Shown here one piece after another: positions 54,373-64,000 of a DNA stretch of 64,000 nucleotides. A program made the translations under genes and the position numbers. Position 1 is the first letter of the stretch. Each line of letters starts with the position of its first letter. Origin of the DNA: Gyromitra esculenta (Eukaryota; Ascomycota; Pezizomycetes; Pezizales; Discinaceae); the NCBI GenBank assembly GCA_038503075.1, contig JBCAML010000001.1, forward strand, positions 2,604,001 to 2,668,000, given 5' to 3'. The notes under the pieces were generated by a model. It was given only the letters and a program-made list of their open reading frames with translations, had not been told where the DNA came from and did not search any database.

Positions 54373-56055
54373 TGGTGAGATTTTAGGAAGTTGTTAGATG
54401 CTAGATTAAAGAGGCAGAACTAACTGACAAAGCTTTCCTCTGGGGGCAGTTTTATAAAACTCAAGCTATATACTACTCCCTCCCGAAAACCACCGAACCC
54501 AAGCCCGAGAGTGCAGGAAAGTCACGCACTCCATCATATCCATTTCCATGATGGAGCATGCGCAGCGTTGCCGTCATCCACTCAGATTCCATAAAAATTT
54601 ATCATTGCATCAATGTGTACCGATGATTGCCACTGCTTCACGTTGGAGAAGCCAAGATTGAAAAAATAAGAGTCGAAAACCGCACCATGTAACAAGAATT
54701 TTTGTGCAGGGATCTTCAGGGTTGCATCCCCCCTCTTCTGCAGTTGTGCATAATGCACTTTCATGTGACTTTGGTAAAAATTCCCAAAAGCCTGGTACTT
54801 GGTATCTAAACGATACGCAGGGCTCTTAACGAGCTCTTAGGCATCGCGTGCCCTAGTGACATTGTTGCTGTTCTCATGATTTGATTGGTAAACCGGAGAC
54901 TTCAACAACCCCGCAATTGCAAGCTACTATCCTAATTTATTAATATCAGTGTTACAGCCAGCGCACTTTCCGTCGATATCTATATGGCTGCATCTATGAT
55001 AAGGACGAGCTTGGAGTTTTTTTTGACGTAAGTCTCTGTCATTGTAGCAAAAAAATTTTCCTTTTTTTCATTTCCCTTTAGCTATTAGCAAGTATTTAAG
55101 TGCTTATCAAAGTGAAATAGCTTTTAGAGATCAATATCTACTCTGAAGCTTGTTGGTCCCGATAGTCAGCATTACGCAAACGTAGAAGAGTCTGAGATCA
55201 ACGGCAGATACGTCATCTGCGCACTGGGAATACCATATCCTCAAGATATGGACTCGGAAGCGCCGATCGATCTTGGTGTTGCTGGATGACCTGATTGGTT
55301 GGAATGTCCTGAAAATTTGCTGTTAAACCAGGGTTATTATCTCAAGTCTTTCAGTAGTAAATTGAGATACCTACGATCCCCAAGCCTTGGGGAATGGAGT
55401 AAAGGGGATTAGGGAAGCACAGTGTTATAATTATCACATCGGGCCCATCGATCGCGATGCTGTGTTTGAGATAGGTCACATCACGTTTTTGGAAGCTGAG
55501 GATTGGGTAACCGCGTGATAATGAAACCAAATCTCCAAAACAGAGCTGACCTCGGTAAACCTAGGAATTCCTCGAAGCAATTGCGGGGATCGGTGACTCA
55601 GACGCATATTACTATATCTATGCATCTTATTAGATTCTGGCGGTACATAATCTATCTCAAGCACTCAGCCTCTAGCCACGCGGCGCAGTCAGTACTATTC
55701 TTGTATCACGGTTGTGGCGGGTAACGCGTTTGTAAGACCTTCACAAGCCAGAAGGTATGCCATGATCCAATGACAAAAAAGACTTGCACAAACTCGGTTC
55801 GAGTGTTAGACCTTAATCTGAAGACGTCGAAAGTAACGACTGCAGCTGGGCTAGAACGCCTATAACCACCAATCCGCTCACCACCTCCTTAAAAACCTAC
55901 GTCCAGGAATCCGAGGCAAAAAAAAAAGCTATATGTATAATAGTTTAAATATAGTTATATTATGACTATCACGCAATTGTAAGCAAAATTATAACCTAAA
56001 TTGCCACAGAACAAACTCATCAGTCTTCTGAAAATAGACTACATTTATCAATTCC
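54373..56055. other. intergenic region between the F-box and lyase-like genes
   Basis: No gene is recognised. It holds the promoter side of the F-box gene and the 3' side of the lyase-like gene. Short frames of about 60-75 codons show no domain. Confidence 0.55.
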
Positions 56056-56981
56056 TCACAACCCAGCAGCTTCCGCAACCTCTGAAATGCTCGAGTCAGA
56101 GATTTGCACTCTATAGATCCAAGAGTTATAGATACGATCAGTGCCAGACGGTGCAACTTCTCCAGTGTAGACGCCACTCGCAGGACAATACTTGTCACCG
56201 TCATTTGAACCCGCCGCAGCTTCTCCTCTATAAATACCAAACTTGGGGCTGGTATCTCCGGTAAGCAAGTACACATTCGACAATCTTGTGGTTCCACCAT
56301 GGGCACTGTTGAACGTCTGTTTGACACCATCAAGGTAGAATTCGAGCCAACCGGTTCCATCATTCTTGGTGTTGATGGCGAAACCGAGGTGGTGGTTTGT
56401 ATTGGACCCGACAGAAACCGGTCCGGTCCAAACAATCTCACGGTTGGAGCCCGAGCCTCCAGGGATAGTATATTCGATGACGAGATCGAGATCGGCATTG
56501 AAATGGACGTAGAGGGGAATGTTCTGCTGAGGTTCGGCGGTCTTATCCCATTTCTTCCTGTTATTGCCACCTCGAGTCAGCAAATGCTTATATCGTTAAA
56601 TTGAATCAAGTTTTTTGAGACATACCACTGGAAGATCACCAAGCCATCGTGGGCTTTGCTCAATCTGAAGTTATAGCCGATAAAATAGGTCTTGTTGACC
56701 TTTGCCTTGTTCGAGCTAGTGGCCAACGCCTTGACTTCGGCACGTCTAAAGTGGGGATCACGTTTGTAGTGCAGCGAGTTCTTTCCGGTAGTCGAGTCGA
56801 CTTCGTTTTTGATAAATACAGCGTTTCCAGCTTGACCATTGATGATTTTGCAGCCAAGCTCCTGGCCTTCGAGTTCGACGTTGCCCAAAACAGATGCGGC
56901 ATCGCCACCGTGGTAGTCGACAAGGAGGGTTGATGTTGCCAAGAGAGCAGAAGACAAGAGGAGAGCGAGTGAGTATTTCAT
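56056..56981 (-). CDS. secreted polysaccharide lyase-like protein (PL20/glucuronan-lyase-like)
   Basis: Two exons, 56981-56626 and 56557-56056, give 285 residues. The 68-nt intron (GTATGT donor, CTGAC branch site, AACAG acceptor) joins IFQW to KKWDK. A hydrophobic signal peptide (MKYSLALLLSSALLATSTLL) marks it as secreted. The body is beta-rich: RRAEVKAL, YFIGYNFRLSKAHDGLVIFQW, then WTGPVSVGSNTNHHLGFAI, GWLEFYLDGVKQTF and FGIYRGE. The IFQW strand and the GWLEFYLDGVKQ segment resemble the jelly-roll lyases of family PL20 (fungal glucuronan lyase). The enzyme class is inferred from this resemblance and is less certain than the secretion call. A possible role is breakdown of uronic-acid polymers outside the cell. 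Confidence 0.6.
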
Positions 56982-59116
56982 GATGTAGGAATTGGTAGCG
57001 AAAGAACGAATGTCTGTCGATTGCCTCTTGCGACTGGTGAATTAATAAAGAAGCGAATCTGTGGAAACACCCCACAACTTATATACATTTTGCCAATGAT
57101 ACTTGAAGCGCTAACAGGAATTCCATTGAGTAAAGATTAACGTTTTCAAGATCCTGATTAGTATAACCCGTTCGGGTACTCGCTGCTTCGCTGTGATTAA
57201 TCCATGGGCAAGGGCGCACTTAGGCCCGGTACGATAAACCGACGAAGGATTGACATCGGACCAAGAGCTGGGTTAGATCCCAGCCCCCCTGCATTAAGCG
57301 TTTGCAGGCATTTCCGGAAGCTTTCGATTCTGGTGTCAAATCCTGAACAATTAAAAATCTCAGTACCGTGGTCTAAGCACCTAGAATTGGGTATGAAACA
57401 TTTCACTAAGCCTAAAGCTAATAGAGATACCGACAGGAAAAGAATGACCCGGCCTGGGATCAACAGATCCTGTGCGCCTATGACAAACAATAAGTAGTTT
57501 AATGCACGCTACTTACTTAACTGGCCATGGGTTTTGATAGATCTATGGTATGCCTAGCTAGATGTACTACCTGCCTTGCTTGGAACAATCTTCGCGGTAA
57601 CTATGATCGGCAAGAGCCAGCATGCGAGAAGTCCCTGAGATGAATTACCGAGCTTTCAACCACTTTTTTTTACCTGAAGATACTCTATTCAAACCGAGAA
57701 GGTACTCGGAGGTAACTGATCGAAAGATGGTGGCTAAAAAGCCATAGCTAGGGCTCCAGAGCCAGTCATCATACGATTAATATTTTGGGTTTGCCGCAAC
57801 CACACCTGCAGCTTTGTATCCCCAGAGAGATCTCATCTATACAAGCTTTGAGTTGTAATCATCTACATGTAGTAACTGCAGCTAGGGATTTACATCCAGG
57901 TATTCTCTAACCTCAGTTACTCAGCATTGTCAGCAAAGAATTAGCACGCCATGGCATGTGGAATTCTGTAATCAGAGGCTTCTAAGCTTGGCGGATTATT
58001 TCTCTATCTGGGATGTGCTATACTCATGAGCTCAGTTTCAAAGTTCAGAGGCCGGTAATTCGCGGCTATTTGATAGAAATCGGTTGTTTTACCTGGTAGA
58101 AATAAGTCACGCAAAATTAGGATAACGATTCGAATCCCTAAATATTAGATGCTCTGGCACCCAAGGTTACACAACTATTAAGGTAGGGCTGGGATAGGTA
58201 TTGGTTTTGCTGAAAACAACACAGCAGAAAATTACAGAGGCCTGCCTAGCCACAAGGGAAACATAATCGAAACATACTTCCGGATATCACCGGTATTTTC
58301 TCATATAGAAATCCTGGAATGGAAGGTTGTATCTTATTAGCGCGACGGATGTTGACCAGGTTATCCTAATAGGTCCAACTGAAGCCACCACAACTTCTAA
58401 CTAACTTCATCGTAACATGTCAGCCGTAGGACAACCACCTAATAGTCACGCACCCAAACCAGCAGATCTCTCTGAGGGGCTTCGAGAAACCCGCTAAATA
58501 GTACTAGAGGAGTGTCAGCATAAGCTCAAAGAAGTAGATCGCAAGCTACTAATCATTGAGTATCATTCGACTACAGCAAATTAGGTCTAGTGGTACCAGA
58601 TTCTTGGTGCTATGTGGGTGTACTAGTGACTAAACAACGACATTTGCAAGGCATAATCAATCTCGTGATGATGAATTCGCAATATAGCAGTACCTCAATT
58701 AAATGCCTCGGTTAGAATTCATACAGCTCTAGGCAAATGGGTAAAAGGACGCCAGAAGAGATGCCACTTGCGATTGGCTGTTATAGCACTCATCACCCGC
58801 CTTTGATTGAATATCGGATTGGGTTTCAAGAGTAAACACCTATACCACTTTTCCCAACCTCTTCTACTCGCTTGCTCAAGATATATTTACTAAGCCTTGA
58901 AAGGCTAACTATTGTCATTAACAGCTACTACTCTGCAGCCTGGCGTATAACCGAATATGTGGTATTATGCCACTTGGACGGATCGAGACTGAGAGTCACG
59001 GGTAGGGATTCAATATATCGATAAGGGACCCCCACGTGTGCAACAGAGATAAAGATACAAATAAACTCCGCCACAAAACCCCCCTGACTACCCGTAAAAA
59101 CCCCACATGCAATATA
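56982..59116. other. intergenic region with a decayed reading frame
   Basis: No intact gene is seen. It includes the upstream region of the lyase-like gene, one TACATGTA copy (57864) and a stop-riddled frame at 58417-58680, described separately. Confidence 0.55.
58417..58680 (+). pseudogene. decayed reading frame with in-frame TAG/TAA stops
   Basis: An ATG at 58417 opens a frame whose translation looks protein-like (VLEECQHKLKEVDRKLLI) but is broken by stops at CGC-TAA-ATA, AAT-TAG-GTC and TAG-TGG, among others. Most stops are TAA or TAG, where a C-to-T change in CAA or CAG would explain them. This is the pattern left by repeat-induced point mutation on old transposon genes. The original protein cannot be identified. 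Confidence 0.35.
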
Positions 59117-59637
59117 TCACATCATTTTAGTCCTCAAAAGATGTTTCAATATTCCACCCGCTTTTGCATCTTCTTTTGGAAACCACTTCTTCGTACTTTT
59201 CGTATATTTTCTCAGTGCGTTTAAGCTTTTAAATACCCTCACGGGCCCGCCGTCGTTCTTGAGTTCAATGAGATCAACGAGGTTTACGTGCGTAGTTTCG
59301 ATCGCCTATACCACGTGTTAAGTTAATAAACTGATACCTGACTGAATGCGACCATATGATGGATGCCGGCACAGACCTTCTTGCATTTGTTAATGCTCTC
59401 AGGGATGGGTTGGATATCAAACACTTTACACAGATCCTTCCAGGACGCGAGGCTCTTGTCGTTTATTCCGTACCGAAGGTTGAACTCAGCGACCATAGCG
59501 GCGCGAAAGGAAGTCCGAGCCTGTTTTATGTGTTTTGCATTCCATTCCTGGTTAATGACAAGACGGTTGAACTCTTTGATAAGCCCAGCCTCAGTGTTTC
59601 TGTTGAAGCTCTGGTACTCTGAGAAGAAAGCTTCCAT
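59117..59637 (-). CDS. small fungal protein of unknown function, paralog A
   Basis: Two exons, 59637-59377 and 59305-59117, give 149 residues. The donor is GTCTGT and the acceptor GTATAG, with a TTAAC branch site. It shares layout, length, intron position and conserved blocks with the gene at 61945-62496: FNxxYG, LASWxxLCKV, PIPExIxxCKK, THVNLVDL and FPK. I recognise the block pattern as a Pezizomycotina-wide family of unknown function, frequent near variable regions. It has no signal peptide and no catalytic motif that I can see. Exon 2 is not an independent frame; only the splice makes it readable. Confidence 0.8.
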
Positions 59638-61944
59638 TTTGTATATGCTCAGGTTAGGACGGTTTGGTAGGGGGTAGATTTTACGTGTTGTTTGGGTTGG
59701 AGAACTAGGTACTGCCCCAAGTTCGGGAGCTTTGATAAAGAGACCTGGGGGCGGTGAATCGAGCTACTTAAGTAGGTCTAATATCGCTTACGAGAGGCTT
59801 CCTAAGGGATATTAGAGCCTCTATCTGTTTGAGAAAGGTTAGGATGTATAGAGACTTGGTACGGCTTATAAGCTTCTCAGGCCTCCCTCCAAAGATCGCC
59901 AACAACCCGGCGGTTAGCCCGTCCTTGGCAGATATTGCCACCTAGCAAGATAGACGCCTATTGTAGCTGAGACTCATAGCCCTCTGTAGATATCCAGGGC
60001 GGTGTGCATGTTCATAGAGTCCATGCGAGTGAATATGGTGTTGTTCTTCTAATGCATGAAGAAGGCGCCACAACCGTCAGGAGCGGCAGTGGCGCTAGAC
60101 GTTTGCAGCGCCAGGCAGGGGCAAGGATGTCGCGGCCCGTATGCTCTGATGCGCTAACGGCATCCAGACCCGTTGCGTTCCCGAACATCCCACCAATATT
60201 AATCTTCACCATCCAAAGAGCACCGCCGCCTTGTGGAGGTCCATAGACAGCTGAGTTCGGGCGGTGTGCTCTCCACGATCTGACGCACGTGCCAGCATGC
60301 TGTAAAATCCATATCCATACCCATATCCAATCTCATCACGGTATTAAGGAATTAAAGCCCTCGGCATGCAGCAAAGCTTAATTTTGCCTAATTATTTTGT
60401 TTTGTTGGCGAGGTATATCGGATCATCGTTAGTCACTCGTACAGGTACAGCCCCAATATCACCGGAATTTATATCACCCTGTGATAGATGGTGTATCCAC
60501 GCTGTGACTTCAGCACTCACATGTAATTTATAGCAAGGGAATGGAGAACCGATAGCGCATGGAGCGCATGTGGCCCGTGCGTGACGATAGCGCGTTAACG
60601 GGTCAGAACGCCGTGATTGTTGGAGCAAGGGGTTGAAATTCTCGGAAGGAGTTGTCTTCTTTTTGCTATTTCATACTCTGGGCTGGCGCCTGCTGACTCT
60701 GTAAAATCTGTCAATGGTAAACCAATATGTGATAGCCGATAGTGGTATATCTGTGCTACCACCTGCTCGTGTCAATACGCGCCCATGCGGCGTCGAGCCC
60801 CTGCAGAACAGATATATAGCAAGCCTCCCCCTCTTCATACCCATCTTTTCGCCACTCGAGTTCGTAAAACCGCCAACGTTATAGAAAGTTCATAATTGCA
60901 TAGTCAGGCACCCCCCACCGTGGAAAAAAGCAGAAACGTAGCGAAAGAATTCGGGATAAATGATGCAGGAACACCTGAACTGGCCTTAGTACTACACAGC
61001 CTTTGAAAATCACGACCACGGCTTCGGGACACCTACCGTAGCAGACGCGTGTGGATTTTTTTTGTGCTGTTGGTAATTCTTACGTGTAGAGAATGTTAAT
61101 AGGACACCGCCGCATACGACAGGTCAAATATTTTCTACCTACGATGTCCATGAGGTATATTTGGATGAACATCAGGACACACGTTTTGAATCTGGATCAT
61201 TGTTAGTTGTGGCTATTGAATTGGCCATGCTGCTAATCAGTTATTACGTTATAATTAGTGAAATTCAATCTCATGACTACATCAAAGGACGCGGTGGAGT
61301 GTAGGTGTGCCTTGCTTGTTAATGCGGACTAACGGACCGCGAATGAGATCGATGGTACGGGACCCAGACGGGTAAGATCGTGAAGGTACCAACTAATAGA
61401 CCCCAGATCAACTTGATTTGCTCCGATCAGCCTCATGTGCCGGGTCGTTACCAGTCTCTCGGCACTAACGAGATCCACTCCTTAGGATGTCGAACTCCAT
61501 GTTTCATTCTGTGTGTTACTAAGTCATAGCCCGCCTAGATATCACGCACAGTGGCTGGGCGAAGACTATTGCCACAGGCAACATCATTGGCTATATCGGT
61601 ACATCTCATGGTTTTGTTCACTAGGCAGCAAAACATGCACAACCATGCATCGCTAGAAGTGGGCTGCAGAAGGCTTAAGATAAAATCGAGGTGGTGTGAG
61701 CGGGGGGATCATATAAAGGTTCGATTAAATCACCTGTATGTTATCCTAGCCTTCCCTTCCAAACCAGAAAGATCCACATAGACAGCTTACTTAAAGACCA
61801 TCAAGACACCACAGATATTATATATACCATCCGTTATCCTTTTGTTTAATCCTCCAGTTTTTCAAGCATCCTTCCTCCTCCTTCACGATACCAGGCTATC
61901 CACCTACGCACATCTATATCCACATCCTCCCCCTAAACAGCATA
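59638..61944. other. intergenic region between divergent paralogs
   Basis: No gene is called in this 2.3 kb between two divergent paralogs. A GC-rich island at about 60.0-60.3 kb stands out from the AT-rich surroundings and is partly open in several frames, but no frame shows a domain. A TATATA element near 61817-61827 may serve paralog B. Confidence 0.5.
61817..61827 (+). promoter_or_regulatory. TATA-like element upstream of paralog B
   Basis: TATTATATATA lies about 120 bases before the ATG at 61945, at a typical fungal distance. It is a composition-based call. Confidence 0.4.
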
Positions 61945-62496
61945 ATGGACTCCTTCTACAGCCGCTACAAAGACTTCACTCCAAACCCAAATGCATCCAT
62001 CATGGAAAACTTCCAACTCCTCGCCATCTGCCAAAATTGGGCACCCGGCGGCCGTGCCAGGAGCCGCGCATATCGAAACTTCCGTAACGCAATAATCGAA
62101 GAATTCAACGCAACCTATGGCACCGATGATCGTGACCTTGCAAGCTGGCAGAATCTATGCAAGGTTGTTGGAATTGAGCCAATTCCGGAGACGATCACGC
62201 AGTGCAAAAAGGTAGACTATCATTTTTCCTATTTGCTTAAGTGGATGGGGGTGTAAAACGGGTTGAAGATGATGAGCTAACGATGTGTACAGGCGATTAG
62301 AAAGACCCATGTTAATTTAGTGGATCTCGTTGACCTCAAGAGCAATGGTGGTACCGTGACGGTGTTTGGGAGTCTGAGGCAGCTGAGAAATTATACGAAA
62401 GAGACTGGAAAGTTCTTCCCGAAGAACCCAGCCAAGGAGGGTGGTATCTTGAAGGCCTTGTTGAGGAACATGGTGACTGGTGATGATGATGAGTGA
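61945..62496 (+). CDS. small fungal protein of unknown function, paralog B
   Basis: Two exons, 61945-62211 and 62293-62496, give 156 residues. The 81-nt intron has a GTAGAC donor and a GCTAAC branch site. The intron falls after the same CKK triplet and in the same phase as in paralog A. Conserved blocks include FNATYG, LASWQNLCKV, PIPETITQCKKAI, THVNLVDLVDLK and FFPK. Roughly half the residues match paralog A by eye. The C-terminus is acidic (GDDDE). No enzymatic or transport motif is visible. Confidence 0.83.
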
Positions 62497-64000
62497 GTGG
62501 GAGACTTGAGACTTGACACTGGCACTTGGGCAACAGAGAGAGGTTTGGGTTTGGGTTTTTTTGATTGGAGGGGTGGCGGTTACCTTTTATTTTTTCCTAA
62601 TAGTGGATCTTTGAACTCTGCTATTGTATTTTCCTTCGCTCACGCGGATTTCTCTGATTCTTCTAAAATAATTTTCTCTACGCATCGAAACTCGTATCTG
62701 TTTTTTTTCCTTGGGTCTTTTTCTTATTAATTCTGTCCTTTTCGGTTTTAATTTTTTACTGGGTTAGATTAGAGTTTTCTTCTAACATGTTCCTCTGGTC
62801 CGGTCTATATATCTCCACGGTTTTCTTAATTTTCTAGGAGTCGGTATTTTGTTTTATTTATGGTTATAAAAGTTACATTCTTTTGATACGTATACTCTGG
62901 ACACTCTCGTGACCAATGATACCGAAACTCGAAATGACCGCGTTCAAATAGCTAAAGTTAGTAAGCTTTCCAGAAGTCATAACTTCTAGTCTTTATGCCT
63001 GCTTGAGACACAAGAAATAGTTACAAAATGTCACTCAGTTTTACATGCAAATTATTTAGATAAATGTAGCTTGGTATGATAAATTCGCTGTGGGTGTAGG
63101 AGAATATTTTAGCGTTTAAGATTAGCTCATGCTTCTAGTCAACTGCAACTTCACCTGCCCTCGTGACGTTACCAGACAGAACAAAGCGATACATCTCAGC
63201 TTTCCCATCATTACCACCATCTACACAGAGCTGGTAGCTACCTCCCTATTAAAGACAGCTAACTTCTGTTCACCCGTGCTTTATAGTACAAAGTAGCTCT
63301 TGGATATTCCCGGCTCGCTGGGTTTAAGCTGATGGCTTGCTGCTTAGAACCAAAGATAACCCCTAGGGCCCATCCGGGTCGGTAAAAAGATATCGTCGAG
63401 TTGAATTGGCTTGAAAAGATTTATTGGTATTTAAACTAGACAATCTGTGAGGCCCCTAGCAAATAATGATGATCCTGCTGCTGTCCTGATGACTTAATTG
63501 CTGTAGAGCGAGTTTCCAAAAGGATAGTCCATCTTGGATTTTCTGGTATAACGTCAGTTTTCTCCTCTAATTATCGTTTCTTAGGGATCTCGAGCAGGAA
63601 TATGATATACGGTACGTTCGTGATTTTTTGGCTGGTCTGAGTCCAAAGTTCGAGTAAACTCGACTGGTAGGCGAACGAGATGTGGCTCAAGTTGGTTAAA
63701 TGGCTTCATCAAATCTATCGACACAAGCCTATTTTCTCACATTGCTCGCGATCGTACGAAAGGTAGATACAAATGGCATCAAAAGTTACATGTAACTGCT
63801 AACCTGTTTCGTGTCCAGGCTGTCCCAGGAAGAATCTCATTTATTTATTTACTGACAGGTACAGACGAACCTAAAGTTCGTCCCATCACTCAATTAAACG
63901 GAATTCATCCCGTCCGAAACTTTTTATGGAAAGTACTCTACAACCCGCAGCTCTACAGAAAAACAATTACATATCAGCAAGGTGGAAATTAGCAACAGCT
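62497..64000. other. intergenic region to the right window edge
   Basis: No gene is seen in these 1.5 kb. The beginning is T-rich, as for a 3' untranslated region. One TACATGTA copy lies at 63787. A gene starting beyond the edge cannot be excluded. Confidence 0.55.

Noticed and set aside
57204..57497. 97-codon frames on both strands upstream of the lyase-like gene
   Set aside because: The two strands are open over nearly the same interval and neither translation shows a domain, signal peptide or splice partner.

Overview
This window looks like nuclear DNA of a filamentous ascomycete (Pezizomycotina). Its genes are split by short introns (53-81 nt, one of 178 nt), many with CTRAC-type branch sites. 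They encode fungal proteins: an HRD1 ubiquitin ligase, an EF-hand mitochondrial aspartate/glutamate-type carrier, a secreted cellobiose dehydrogenase with a fungal CBM1 module, an F-box protein and a fungal Myb-like protein. Gene density is low, with 12 protein genes and 2 tRNA genes in 64 kb. That suggests a large, intergene-rich genome, but I cannot name the class or species. All gene models were built by eye from reading frames, splice signals and remembered family patterns; no search was run.

Layout. 1-6.7 kb: no gene seen. 6.7-12.8 kb: two minus-strand genes, a ketohexokinase-like pfkB sugar kinase and HRD1. 12.8-15.1 kb: a divergent promoter region. 15.1-17.4 kb: the calcium-regulated mitochondrial carrier (plus). 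17.4-32.8 kb: a 15.4-kb gene desert full of simple repeats, ending in a GC-rich leader just before a C2H2 zinc-finger regulator (32.8-34.7 kb). 35.9-36.8 kb: a carboxymuconolactone-decarboxylase-like protein. 37.7 and 44.6 kb: two identical tRNA-Cys(GCA) genes facing each other, bracketing a complete eight-exon cellobiose dehydrogenase gene (38.4-41.4 kb, minus). 44.7-48.9 kb: no gene seen. 48.9-57 kb: a Myb-like protein (plus), a short-chain dehydrogenase (plus), an F-box protein (minus) and a secreted polysaccharide-lyase-like protein (minus). 57-64 kb: a decayed reading frame and a divergent pair of paralogous small genes with the same intron position.

How the genes relate. I see no operon-like or biosynthetic cluster. 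Two genes point to plant-polymer breakdown outside the cell (cellobiose dehydrogenase and the lyase-like protein). HRD1 acts in ER-associated degradation, the carrier in mitochondrial amino-acid exchange, and the sugar kinase and dehydrogenase in cytosolic metabolism. The least explained signal is the palindromic octamer TACATGTA. I count at least 18 copies where about one is expected, all between genes, and several sit in a longer CTACATGTAGTTAC-like context.
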